The notes under the pieces were generated by a model. It saw nothing but the letters and a program-made list of their open reading frames with translations. It was not told the origin of the DNA and ran no database searches. The position numbers and the translations under genes are program-made. A stretch of DNA of 58,106 bases from Pseudomonas sp. S37 (lineage in GTDB: Bacteria > Pseudomonadota > Gammaproteobacteria > Pseudomonadales > Pseudomonadaceae), in assembly GCF_016658545.1 (NCBI RefSeq), contig NZ_JACVZC010000027.1:1-58106 (forward strand), read 5' to 3'. This document shows positions 40,835 to 49,355 of the stretch, piece after piece (position 1 is the stretch's first letter; the number at the start of each line of letters is the position of its first letter).

Positions 40835-43193
40835 GATTCAGGCGCGCGTAGAAGTAGCCACTCTCGCTTTCCAGGTCCTCATCCTGGGCAATTGCGTCAC
40901 CCAGCGCGGTGTAGGGTTCGCCGTAGTGGTAACCCTCGCCATAGGTGGTCGTCGCACCCCGGCTGTGATCCACGTCCCCGTCAAGGAAAGCTCCGGCATC
41001 GCGGTGGTGATAAGCACGCACGTTGATGTGCTGCTCCACCACCTCATGGCTGACCTGCAGCGCCCAGGCGCCATCCTGGCCGTTGCTGGCCAGGCCAGAC
41101 AGGGGGCGGAGCGGCAGGCTGACGTCGAACTGGTAATGCTGTTGGTGATCGTGAAACTCGACAACATCGATAAACAGCTTGTCGTTGTGGGTGAAGCGGT
41201 ACCAGATGCCTACCTCTGCCAACAGGCGGCTGATGAAGGCAAGGTCACTTTCACCGTATTGCATGACCTGTTCGCGTTTGGGGTATTCGCGTACCAGGTT
41301 GAACAGAAAGTGCTGCCCCTCGAACTGGTGGCGGCTGCGCAGGATGCTTTCGACAATTTCCGGAACCGACTGATGCTGGTAGATCCGGTCTTGCTTGCCA
41401 CGGCTGAGCAACGCCACCACCCCTGCCACGGGCGTGGTTGCACTGTCCTTGTAGCGCGAGGTTACCGCGCCCGTCGTGGCGTAATTGCGCGATTCGATTG
41501 CCTGGCGGCGCACACCCAAGGTCAACTGCAGCCGGTCATCGAGTACAGCCAGGGTGTCGGTCAGCGCCACACCAGACAACTCGGCTTCAGATACCCGGTC
41601 CACCTTGGGCGCTGCAATGTACTGCTTGGGCACATCGACCGGATGGTAAATGTTCGAGAGGATTTCCGTGCCGTTGTTGATACCGCGTGACAGCTCATCT
41701 TCGTAACGGGTAGCCATCACCGTCAGGGTGTGGTTGACCGGCCCGGTTTCGAACAGCCCGCGCATGCCGACATCAGCGGTGGAGCGGTCGACATTGAACT
41801 TGTAATAGCCCGGTATGTTGCTGGTATCGCCTGCCGCGTTGAGAATCCGGGGCACCTGGTCGGACATCCGCTTCACATCTGCACGGCCACCCCCGGCGTG
41901 GGCAAACACTGTCAACGAATCGCTGAGGTCATATTCCCCACCCAGCAAGGCAGACTGCTCACGGGTATTGGACCAGCCCCAGTCTTGCGGCAGGTTGGTA
42001 CGGCCATTGGCGGCAGACGGCACATCGATACCGCTGGCAACGGTGAACGGCCGCGAGGCGGCGTCCCAACGCTCCTTCTGGCTGATGAAGTCCAGGTTCA
42101 GGCGCAGCCGATCGCCTTGGTAATCCAGGGCGATGGCACCGATATCCAGCGCGCGCTGCTGGTCGTCGATGGCCGTGTCACCCTGGGCGAGGCTGCCGTT
42201 GAACCGCACGCCCCATTGCCGTTGTTCGCCGAAACGGCGGCTGATGTCGAGGTGCCCGCCCACCTGGGTATCCGAGCTGTAGCTGGCCGTGAAGCGCGTC
42301 AGGTCTTCGGCCAGCGCACGCTTGGGCACGATGTTGATCACGCCGCCCACGCCGCTGTTTGGCGAGATGCCATACATCAACGCCCCCGGCCCCTTCAGCA
42401 CCTCGACCCGCTCGGCATACTCGGTGAACACCCGGTAGTTGGGTGCCACACCGTACACGCCATCAAACGCCAGTTCGCCAAGGTTGCCCTCACCCACGGC
42501 AAAACCGCGAATGAAGAACGAGTCGACAATGCCACCGGCCTGGCCGGTAGAGCGCACGGAAGGGTCACGTTCAAGGGCATCGGCCACGGTGACCGTCTGC
42601 AGGTCGGCGAGTGTTTTTGCCGTGTAGCTGGTGACATTGAAGGGCGTATCCATCACGTCCTTGTTGCCCAGCATGCCTAGCCGCCCGCCCCGGGCGACCT
42701 GGCCGCCTGCGTAGGCTTCAGGCAGCGTGTCGGCGCGCAGGCTGCTGGCATCGATGGTGGTGGCGTCCAGCGTAACGCCATCGCCACCGCTGGCCGGCCT
42801 GACCAGTGTGTAGTTGCCATTGCCCAATGCCACCAGTTCAAGGCCGGTGCCGGCAAGCAAGCGTGCCATGCCCGCGCGGGTCGACCAGGCACCGCTGAGG
42901 CCGGGGCTGTGCATGCCGCTGGTCAATGCTGGCTCGAACGAGAGCGCAACACCCGATGCCAGGGCAAAACTGGACAACACTCGCCCCAAAGGGCCTGGGG
43001 CGATTTCATAATTGCGGGTGGCCACGGCATCCAGCGGCTGCGCGACTGCTGATACCACGTAGCCGGCCCCTGCCAGCATCACAGCACTGAACAGAGTGCT
43101 GCGCACAGCAACAGCTAAGGCACGCTCACGGTATGGACGGCTTGCAACAGGCATGACAGGTGGGTCCTTCTGGCTGGGAATGGAGGCGTTCAT
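40554..43193 (-). pseudogene. chimeric ORF: TonB siderophore receptor joined to VgrG fragment
   Basis: An open frame of 879 codons with two unrelated parts. Codons 1 to about 593 are a FecA-type TonB-dependent receptor: signal segment, STN signalling domain (YEIAPGPLGRVLSSFA), plug (SFFIRGF, VLKGPGALMYGISPNSG) and the first strands of the barrel up to PVAGVV. From about 41414 the frame continues as VgrG (ALLSRGKQDRIYQHQS, YGESDLAFISRLLAEVGIWY). After NGQTR near 40810 it runs out of frame through the DUF2345 coding sequence to a random stop. The receptor lacks the last third of its barrel and cannot be a normal transporter. It is a genomic deletion fusion or an assembly misjoin. Confidence 0.8.
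40810..41414 (-). other. VgrG internal segment within the chimeric ORF
   Basis: About 200 residues of the gp27-like region of VgrG: residues aligned to the family include EQVMQYGESDLAFISRLL, the WYRFTHNDKLFIDVVEFHD segment, YHHRDAG and ESESGYFYARLNHERFLNGQ. The N-terminal hundred residues that should precede it are missing and replaced by receptor sequence. The gp5/OB domain that should follow is also missing, so the gene has lost both its start and its middle. Confidence 0.8.
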
Positions 43194-43253
43194 CCCTATT
43201 GCCAGCCGAGGCTGAAAAAAGTATCACCCGGACAGCATTTTTTTGCCTCGGGC

Positions 43254-44231
43254 TCACGCGGGGGCAAGCAGTGTCCAATAGCCATTGATGTGCGTTGAAA
43301 CCCGCAAGGCGTAGGTCGCCTCCAGCATGCTCAGGCAGCGCCGGGTGTCGCTGACCGGAAACGCACCGGACACGCGCAGGCCGGCAATGCGCGGGTCGCA
43401 CCGAATGAAACCGCGCTGGTAGCGCGCCAGTTCGGCAACCAGCTCCGCCAGCCGCATGCTGTCTGCCAGAAGCATGCCCTGGGTCCAGGCTGTTGCGGTA
43501 CTGTCGACGGGCTGCGGCCTGCCCACTGTGCGGTTATCGAAATCGGCACGTTCACCGGCCAGTACGACACTGCCGGCACCGGCGGCGGCATGCGCGGGCT
43601 GGATGCGCACAGCGCCCTCGATCACTGCCAGGCAGGTTCGCCCACCCAGCTCACGCACGGTAAACCGTGTGCCCAAGGCTTGCATGCGGCCCTCCTGTGT
43701 CGCCACCTGCAAAGGCCGCGCAGGCACGACGATGTCGGGTGCGGTCTGGACCAGGACTTCGCCGCGTAGCAGCTGGATAAGACGCTGGGTGCCATCGAAA
43801 CGGACATCAATGGCAGAGTCGGTATTGAGGAAGACTTGCGTACCGTCAGCCAAGGTAAGCTGGCGGCACTCGCCTATGTCCGAGTGATAATCCGCAGCCC
43901 AGCCTTGTTGCTCAGCCAGTTTCCAGCTTGCCCAACTGGCCGGCAGCACGGCCAGCAGCAATGCCAGGCGGCTGACCAAGGCCCGACGGCTCGGGTCCGC
44001 CGGGCGGTCCAGTGCGGCCATCGAAACCGCCGTTGGCAGGCCACCCAGCTTGCCCTGCAGCAGTTCGTCCCGCGCCCAGGCCTGCGCACGCTCAGGGTTG
44101 CTGGTGCGCCAGGCAGACCACTGGGCCTTCTGTTCATCGGTGACATCACCGGCGCTCAGGGCCACCAACCACTCGGCGGCCTCTTCAAGCGCTTCGTTAT
44201 CGGCCGGGCTGGCGCGCTGCATGCCCAACAC
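43254..44231 (-). CDS. fecR: FecR-family anti-sigma regulator
   Basis: A 325-residue FecR-like sensor. The N-terminal cytosolic part holds the family's Trp pattern (AEWLVALSAGD, QWSAWRTSNPERAQAWARDE). It is followed by one membrane span near residue 95 (ALLLAVLPASWASWKLA) and a periplasmic FecR domain with HSDIGECRQLTLADGT and the DSAIDVRFDGTQRLIQLLRG segment. It relays the receptor's signal to the sigma factor. It starts at GTG 44231 overlapping the fecI stop, or at ATG 44222. The cognate receptor downstream is the truncated chimera. Confidence 0.9.
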   Translation of the reverse strand: MLGMQRASPADNEALEEAAEWLVALSAGDVTDEQKAQWSAWRTSNPERAQAWARDELLQGKLGGLPTAVSMAALDRPADPSRRALVSRLALLLAVLPASWASWKLAEQQGWAADYHSDIGECRQLTLADGTQVFLNTDSAIDVRFDGTQRLIQLLRGEVLVQTAPDIVVPARPLQVATQEGRMQALGTRFTVRELGGRTCLAVIEGAVRIQPAHAAAGAGSVVLAGERADFDNRTVGRPQPVDSTATAWTQGMLLADSMRLAELVAELARYQRGFIRCDPRIAGLRVSGAFPVSDTRRCLSMLEATYALRVSTHINGYWTLLAPA

Positions 44232-44743
44232 TATTGCACAAGCCTAAGGCACTGCAGAAACGCCTGTTTCATGTAGCGCTTGACGGTGATCAGCGACACC
44301 CCCAGCTGTTCGGCAATGGCTTCGTACTTCATGCCCGCCAGCTGGGACAGCAAAAATGCCCGCCGCACCAACGGTGGCAAGGTGTCGAGCATCGCGTCTA
44401 TCTCGTGCAGGGTTTCCAGAATCAGGTAGCGGGCTTCTGGCGACGGTACCAGAGACTCAGGCAAGCCTTGCAGGGCCTTGAGGTAGGCACGCTCCAGCGA
44501 TTTACGCTGGCACCAGTTGGCGAGGATGCCGCCTGCGACGCAGCTGAGGTAGGCGCGAGGCTCTTCGAACACCACGGCCCTGGAGGCCAGAGTGCGCGCA
44601 AAGGTATCCTGCACCAGGTCGGCCGCATCGACCGCATTGCCCAGCCGCCTGCGCAGCCTGGCATGCAGCCAGCCTTGATGGCCGTTGTAGAGTGCCTCTA
44701 CATTGCGTATGTGATTGTCGGGGGCGGGTAGCACGTCGCTCAT
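44231..44743 (-). CDS. fecI: ECF sigma factor (FecI-like)
   Basis: A 170-residue extracytoplasmic-function sigma factor. Region 2 is seen around DAADLVQDTFARTLASR. Region 4 is the helix-turn-helix LPPLVRRAFLLSQLAG then YEAIAEQLGVSLITVKRYM. It should drive the receptor gene in response to a siderophore signal passed by FecR. The start at 44743 is chosen to match family length and because the longer frame (to 44944) runs through the Fur box and the divergent methyltransferase gene. No strong Shine-Dalgarno site. Confidence 0.88.
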   Translation of the reverse strand: MSDVLPAPDNHIRNVEALYNGHQGWLHARLRRRLGNAVDAADLVQDTFARTLASRAVVFEEPRAYLSCVAGGILANWCQRKSLERAYLKALQGLPESLVPSPEARYLILETLHEIDAMLDTLPPLVRRAFLLSQLAGMKYEAIAEQLGVSLITVKRYMKQAFLQCLRLVQ

Positions 44744-44761
44744 GGGGGCGGTTCTGCTTAC

Positions 44762-44780
44762 GCAAGTGAGAACTGTTTTC
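44762..44780 (-). promoter_or_regulatory. probable Fur box upstream of fecI
   Basis: GCAAGTGAGAACTGTTTTC matches about 11 of 19 positions of the Fur consensus GATAATGATAATCATTATC, including the TGAxAA and TTxTC halves. It lies 19 bases from the fecI start codon in the 90-base gap to the divergent methyltransferase gene. Iron repression of an ECF sigma operon is the usual arrangement. Confidence 0.6.
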
Positions 44781-44833
44781 AATACTAAGTTAGCGTTTCG
44801 ATACAAAGCAAGTTCAACGACCGGGATATCGCC

Positions 44834-45502
44834 ATGCCTACTCCAGAACAACGCTTGCTCGACAGCTGGCAGCACAACGCCCAGGCCTGGATTGACGCGG
44901 TGCGCAGCGGCGCCATCGAGAGCCGCCGACAGGTGACTGACCAAGCCATTTTACTGGCCATCCTGGGGCGCCAGCCCGAACGGGTACTCGACCTTGGCTG
45001 TGGTGAGGGCTGGTTGTTGCGCGCGCTGGACGACCGGGGTATCGAAGCGGTGGGCGTTGATGGTGACCGGGCGCTGGTGGAGGCTGCAAGGGCTGGCGGG
45101 TCTGCCGAGGTGCACCTGGCCAGTTATGCGCAACTGGCTGATGCGCAGGTGGATGTCGGTAAAGGCTATGGGCTGGTCTGCGCCAACTTCGCCCTGTTGC
45201 AGCAGGACATCATTCCATTACTGGCGGCGATGAATGCGTTGCTGGTGCCTGGTGGTGCACTGGTGATCCAGACCTTGCACCCATGGAGTGTCGCGGGCGG
45301 GGATTATCAGGATGGTTGGCGGGAGGAATCATTTGCCGGGTTCGCCGGGGATTGGCAGGTGATGCCCTGGTACTTCCGGACGTTGAGCAGCTGGCTGAAT
45401 GCGCTGGACATGGCGGGGTTGCGGCTGGTCGGGTTGCAGGAGCCGCAGCATCCGCAGAGTTCGGTGCCGCAGTCGTTGTTGCTGGTGGCGGAGCGCCCTT
45501 GA
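44834..45502 (+). CDS. class I SAM-dependent methyltransferase
   Basis: A 222-residue methyltransferase with the standard motif I loop VLDLGCGEGWLLRAL (residues about 51-65), the acidic residue of motif II in AVGVDGDRAL, and motif IV near GLVCANFALLQQD. The acceptor is unknown; its sequence is like general Methyltransf_11/12 proteins. It is divergent from fecI and shares that promoter region. Shine-Dalgarno is weak (GGGATA). It ends before a family B REP pair. Confidence 0.82.
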   Translation: MPTPEQRLLDSWQHNAQAWIDAVRSGAIESRRQVTDQAILLAILGRQPERVLDLGCGEGWLLRALDDRGIEAVGVDGDRALVEAARAGGSAEVHLASYAQLADAQVDVGKGYGLVCANFALLQQDIIPLLAAMNALLVPGGALVIQTLHPWSVAGGDYQDGWREESFAGFAGDWQVMPWYFRTLSSWLNALDMAGLRLVGLQEPQHPQSSVPQSLLLVAERP

Positions 45503-45513
45503 CCCATATGCGA

Positions 45514-45633
45514 TCGGTGTAGGAGCGGCCTTGTGTCGCAAAGGGGCGCGAATCGGCCCCAGGTTCTGCGTCGCGACATCGAATTTTGGGGCCGCTAGGC
45601 GGCCCATCGCGACACAAGGCCGCTCCTACACCG
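45514..45633. repeat. REP pair, family B (inverted)
   Basis: Facing units TGTAGGAGCGGCCTTGTGTC and complement, enclosing GGCCCC/GGGGCC stems, between the convergent methyltransferase and quiC genes. Confidence 0.85.
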
Positions 45634-45645
45634 ACCGCGTCGAGA

Positions 45646-47553
45646 TCAGAGGACCGGCTTGCGCGCCGCACCGCTGCGGGCCTTGGCCATGGCGGCCAGG
45701 CGGACCGCGACGTTGGCCGCGCCGTAGCCGGCGTAGCCACCCTTGCGCTGGATGATCTCGAAGAAGAAGCGCTCTTCGAACGGCTCGGTGTACACGTGGA
45801 ACAGCTCGCCCCCCTGGGCGTCGCGGTCGTACAGCACGTTGTAGTACGCCAGCTCGCTGAGGAACTCGTCGTCGAAATCGAAGCGCGCCGCCAGGTCGTC
45901 GTAGTAGTTCAACGGGATTTCCAGCAGCGGCACGCCGGCCAGCTTGGCCCGCGCCACTTCGCGGAAGATGTCGTCACAATCGAAGGCGATGTGATGCACA
46001 CCCGAGCCCCGGTAGCTGGACAACGCATGGGCAATGGCGGTGTTGCGGTTTTCCGAAATGTTCAGCGGCAGGCGCAAGGTGCCGCACTGGCTGCGCAGGG
46101 CGCGGCTCTTGACCAGGCCATAGGGGTCGGGCAGCACCACTTCGTCGTCGGCGGCGAAGTCGAACAGGCTCTTGTAGAACAGCACCCAGCTGTCCAGCGA
46201 CTCGGCTGGCAGCGCCAAGGCCATGTGGTCGATGCGGCGCAGGCCGCCGGTGGCGCTGGCATTCGGGTCCAGGCTGAAGTCGGTGTCGTAAAGGGTAGCG
46301 CCAGCGGTGCCCTGCTCTACCAGGTACAGCAGGCTGCCGTCCGGCGCACGTACCGCCGGCACTTCGCATTCGTTGGGGCCGACCAGGCCGCGGAACGGCT
46401 GGCCACGGTAGGCGGTGGCGCGCTTCAGCGCAGCCTGCTGGTCCTTGACCCGCAGGGCGGTGGCGCACAGCGACGGGCCATGGGCCTCGAAGAAGTTGTG
46501 GCCGAAGGAGTACGGTTCGGCGTTCAGCACAATGTTGATATCGCCCTGGCGCAGCAGCTGCACCTCTTTGCTGCGGTGCTTGCCGGCTTCGGCAAAGCCC
46601 AGGCGCTTCAGCCAGCTGCCCAGGCGCGCGCCGACGGCTTCGTCGACCGCAAACTCGAGGAACTCCACGCCGTCATAGGCACTGGCCGCTGGCGGGGTGA
46701 ACAGCACGCCAGGCTCGATCGCTGTGTTTTCCTGCTCCAGGCGCAGCCGGGTCTGCTCTTCAAGGTACAGCAGCGAACGCAGGCCGTCGGCGGCATTTTG
46801 CCGGGGTGGCGCGGCGCGGAAGCCGTCATTGAAGATTTCCAGCGACAGCGGGCCACGGTAGCCAGTGGCGAGGATCGGCGCGAGGAAACCGGCCATGTCC
46901 ATTTCGCCCTGCCCCGGGAAGCAGCGGAAGTGGCGGCTCCACTCCAGCACGTCCATGGCCAGGATTGGCGCGTCGGCCATCTGCACGAAGAAGATCTTGT
47001 CGCCGGGAATGTCGCGGATCGCGCTGGGGTCGCCCTTCAGCGACAGGGTGTGGAAGCTGTCGAGGATCACCCCGAGGGCCGGGTGGTCGGCCTGGCGTAC
47101 CAGGTTCCACACTTGCTGGTAGGTGTTGACGTGGCGGCCCCAGGCCAGGGCTTCGTAACCAATGCGCAGGCCACGCTTGCCGGCATGCTCGCCCAGCAGG
47201 CGCAGGTCGTCGACCAGCAGCTGTTCATCGCCCAGGGCATCGGCCTGGACGTTGCTGCACACCAGCACCAGGTCGGTGCCCAGTTCCTGCATCAGGTCGA
47301 ACTTGCGCTCGGCGCGGTCGAGGTTTTTCTGCAGGCGGTCGCGGCGGCAGCCTTCAAAGTCGCGAAACGGCTGGAACAGGGTAATGGCGATACCCAGGTC
47401 AGCGCACATCTGACGCACCTGGCGCGGGCTGCCGGCGTAATAGAGCAGGTCGTTTTCGAAGATCTCGACGCCGTCAAAACCGGCGGCGGCGATGGCTTCG
47501 AGCTTTTCCGGCAGGGTGCCGCTCAAGGACACGGTAGCGATCGAACGCTGCAT
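45646..47553 (-). CDS. quiC: 3-dehydroshikimate dehydratase (QuiC type)
   Basis: A 635-residue fused enzyme converting 3-dehydroshikimate to protocatechuate, the entry from quinate or shikimate into the beta-ketoadipate pathway. The N-terminal half (to about 280) is an AP-endonuclease-2/xylose-isomerase TIM barrel, with metal-binding segments GYEALAWGRH, VILDSFHTLS and SLEIFNDGFR. The C-terminal half (about 290-610) is a 4-hydroxyphenylpyruvate-dioxygenase-like vicinal-oxygen-chelate domain with DHMALAL, GVHHIAFDCDD and RFFFEIIQRKGG. This two-domain form is known from Pseudomonas. It is divergent from an MFS transporter gene, with a PcaR-type operator between. Confidence 0.92.
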   Translation of the reverse strand: MQRSIATVSLSGTLPEKLEAIAAAGFDGVEIFENDLLYYAGSPRQVRQMCADLGIAITLFQPFRDFEGCRRDRLQKNLDRAERKFDLMQELGTDLVLVCSNVQADALGDEQLLVDDLRLLGEHAGKRGLRIGYEALAWGRHVNTYQQVWNLVRQADHPALGVILDSFHTLSLKGDPSAIRDIPGDKIFFVQMADAPILAMDVLEWSRHFRCFPGQGEMDMAGFLAPILATGYRGPLSLEIFNDGFRAAPPRQNAADGLRSLLYLEEQTRLRLEQENTAIEPGVLFTPPAASAYDGVEFLEFAVDEAVGARLGSWLKRLGFAEAGKHRSKEVQLLRQGDINIVLNAEPYSFGHNFFEAHGPSLCATALRVKDQQAALKRATAYRGQPFRGLVGPNECEVPAVRAPDGSLLYLVEQGTAGATLYDTDFSLDPNASATGGLRRIDHMALALPAESLDSWVLFYKSLFDFAADDEVVLPDPYGLVKSRALRSQCGTLRLPLNISENRNTAIAHALSSYRGSGVHHIAFDCDDIFREVARAKLAGVPLLEIPLNYYDDLAARFDFDDEFLSELAYYNVLYDRDAQGGELFHVYTEPFEERFFFEIIQRKGGYAGYGAANVAVRLAAMAKARSGAARKPVL

Positions 47554-47687
47554 GGCGGGAGTTCCTTTTTGTTAGAGGAGTACGGTGCCAGTCAGGTAAA
47601 AAACCACTGTCACAGTTTATGGCACGATCGATTATTCGCAGGTAAAGTCGTCGCTTCAATCTCTTTGTACGGAATGGTTAGTTTTGC

Positions 47688-47702
47688 GTTCGATTATCGC
47701 AC
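47688..47702. promoter_or_regulatory. PcaR-type operator between quiC and the transporter
   Basis: GTTCGATTATCGCAC differs at one base from GTTCGATAATCGCAC, the sequence reported for PcaR-regulated promoters of P. putida. It is embedded in a larger imperfect palindrome beginning GTTTTGCG and ending CACAAAAC (47681-47707). A partial second copy (ATCGATTATTCGCA) lies near 47628. It is in the 290-base divergent promoter region. Confidence 0.6.
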
Positions 47703-47843
47703 AAAACCCGATTTAGCGAATTGCCAGTCCACTGGCCCGTGGTCAACATGAACCACAGACGCAGGCACACCGACCGCTGCCTCCTGCCTTGGCAAAAACC
47801 CCTGGCGGAACCTGCGCAAACAACAATAACAACGGAGACAACG

Positions 47844-49217
47844 ATGGCTCACTCCAGCTCGCAAGCGAAAAAAGCGACCGCCAGTGGATGGATAGGCTCG
47901 GCACTCGAGTACTACGACTTCTTCATCTATGCCCAGGCCGCTGCACTGATTTTCCCGCAGATCTTCTTCCCCAATACCGACCCGAAAATGGCCATCATTG
48001 CCTCGCTGGCCACGTATGGCGTGGGCTACCTGGCGCGCCCGGTCGGCGCCTTCGTGCTGGGCCACTGGGGTGATACCCGCGGGCGCAAGAACGTCCTGCT
48101 GCTGTGCATGTTCCTGATGGGCCTGTCGACCATGGCCGTCGGCCTGCTGCCGACCTACCACGACATCGGCTACCTCGCACCGGCCCTGCTGGTGGTACTG
48201 CGCCTGATCCAGGGCTTTGCGGTGGCCGGGGAAATCTCCGGGGCCAGTTCCATGATCATGGAGCACGCACCGTTCGGTCGAAGAGGCTACTACGCCAGCT
48301 TCACCTTGCAGGGCGTACAGGCCGGCCAGGTCATGGCAGCAGCCGTATTCCTGCCACTGGCCTACTTCATGCCTAGCGAAGCCTTCACCGAATGGGGATG
48401 GCGCATTCCGTTCCTGATGAGCGCCATCGTACTGATTGCCGGTTTCATCATCCGTAAGGAAGTGCACGAAACCCCGGCGTTCGTGAAGGAAGAGAAACAG
48501 GACAAGGTAGCCAAGTCGCCGATCAGCGAAGCGTTCCGCCACAGCTGGAAGCACATGGTGCTGGTGATGTTCATGGCGCTGATGAACGTGATCCCGGTAG
48601 TGGCCACCATTTTTGGTGCGGCCTACGCGGTGCAGCCGGCCTATGGCATCGGCTTCGACAAGAGCGTGTACCTGTGGATCCCGGTGGTCGGCAACATCGT
48701 CGCGGTGCTGGTGATTCCGTTTGTCGGCAACCTGTCTGACAAGATCGGCCGTCGCCCGACCATGATTGCCGGTTGCCTGGGCTCGGGCCTGCTGGCCTTT
48801 GTCTACCTGTATGCGATCAGCATCCAGAACGTGCCGTTGGCCTTCACCGCCTCGATCGTGATGTGGGGCATGGTCTACCAGGGTTACAACGCGGTATTCC
48901 CAAGCTTCTACCCAGAGCTGTTCCACACCCGCTACCGCGTTTCGGCCATGGCCATTGCGCAGAACATCGGCACCATGCTGACCGCCATGCTGCCAGCGCT
49001 GTTCGCCCTGGTTGCCCCACCTGGCTCGGAGAACATCCCGCTGGTGATTGGCGGGCTGGCATTCTTCATCACCTGCGTGTGCGCCCTGGCGGCCTACATT
49101 GCCCCGGAAACCCACCGCCTGGCGATGGAAGACCTGGGGAACCCAGAGGCCAAGCCGATGGAAAAGGAAGCGTATGAGGCTAACCGTAAAGGTAGCTTTC
49201 AGGCGGTGAGCCACTGA
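47844..49217 (+). CDS. MFS transporter, MHS family (shikimate or aromatic acid uptake)
   Basis: A 457-residue metabolite:proton symporter with twelve predicted spans. The MHS/MFS motif A is GHWGDTRGRKNVLL between spans 2 and 3, repeated as GNLSDKIGRRPTM in the second half. The ALEYYDFFIYAQAAALIF segment at the first span is typical of ShiA/ProP-type proteins. The start at 47844 has CGGAGA upstream; the longer frame from 47721 reads across the promoter. Divergence from quiC suggests it imports shikimate, quinate or protocatechuate-related acids. Confidence 0.87.
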   Translation: MAHSSSQAKKATASGWIGSALEYYDFFIYAQAAALIFPQIFFPNTDPKMAIIASLATYGVGYLARPVGAFVLGHWGDTRGRKNVLLLCMFLMGLSTMAVGLLPTYHDIGYLAPALLVVLRLIQGFAVAGEISGASSMIMEHAPFGRRGYYASFTLQGVQAGQVMAAAVFLPLAYFMPSEAFTEWGWRIPFLMSAIVLIAGFIIRKEVHETPAFVKEEKQDKVAKSPISEAFRHSWKHMVLVMFMALMNVIPVVATIFGAAYAVQPAYGIGFDKSVYLWIPVVGNIVAVLVIPFVGNLSDKIGRRPTMIAGCLGSGLLAFVYLYAISIQNVPLAFTASIVMWGMVYQGYNAVFPSFYPELFHTRYRVSAMAIAQNIGTMLTAMLPALFALVAPPGSENIPLVIGGLAFFITCVCALAAYIAPETHRLAMEDLGNPEAKPMEKEAYEANRKGSFQAVSH

Positions 49218-49223
49218 TAGCCC

Positions 49224-49350
49224 GCTGGGGCTGCTCTGCAGCCCTTTCGCGACACAAGGCCGCTCCTACAGGGATCCGCGCAAGGCCGCACCGACGCGAA
49301 CCCCTGTAGGAGCGGCCTTGTGTCGCGAAAGGGCCGCAAAGCGGCCCCGG
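49224..49350. repeat. REP pair, family B
   Basis: Two family B units (core CGACACAAGGCCGCTCCTAC and its complement) lie about 40 bases apart after the transporter gene, facing the end of the convergent decarboxylase gene. Confidence 0.85.
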
Positions 49351-49355
49351 CAATT

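Noticed and set aside
45586..47751. 721-codon open frame opposite quiC
   Set aside because: Antisense shadow of a recognised enzyme, rich in G, V, A, Q, beginning inside a REP element.
47694..49214. 506-codon open frame opposite the MFS transporter
   Set aside because: Histidine/glutamine/arginine-rich antisense shadow without a start signal or domain.
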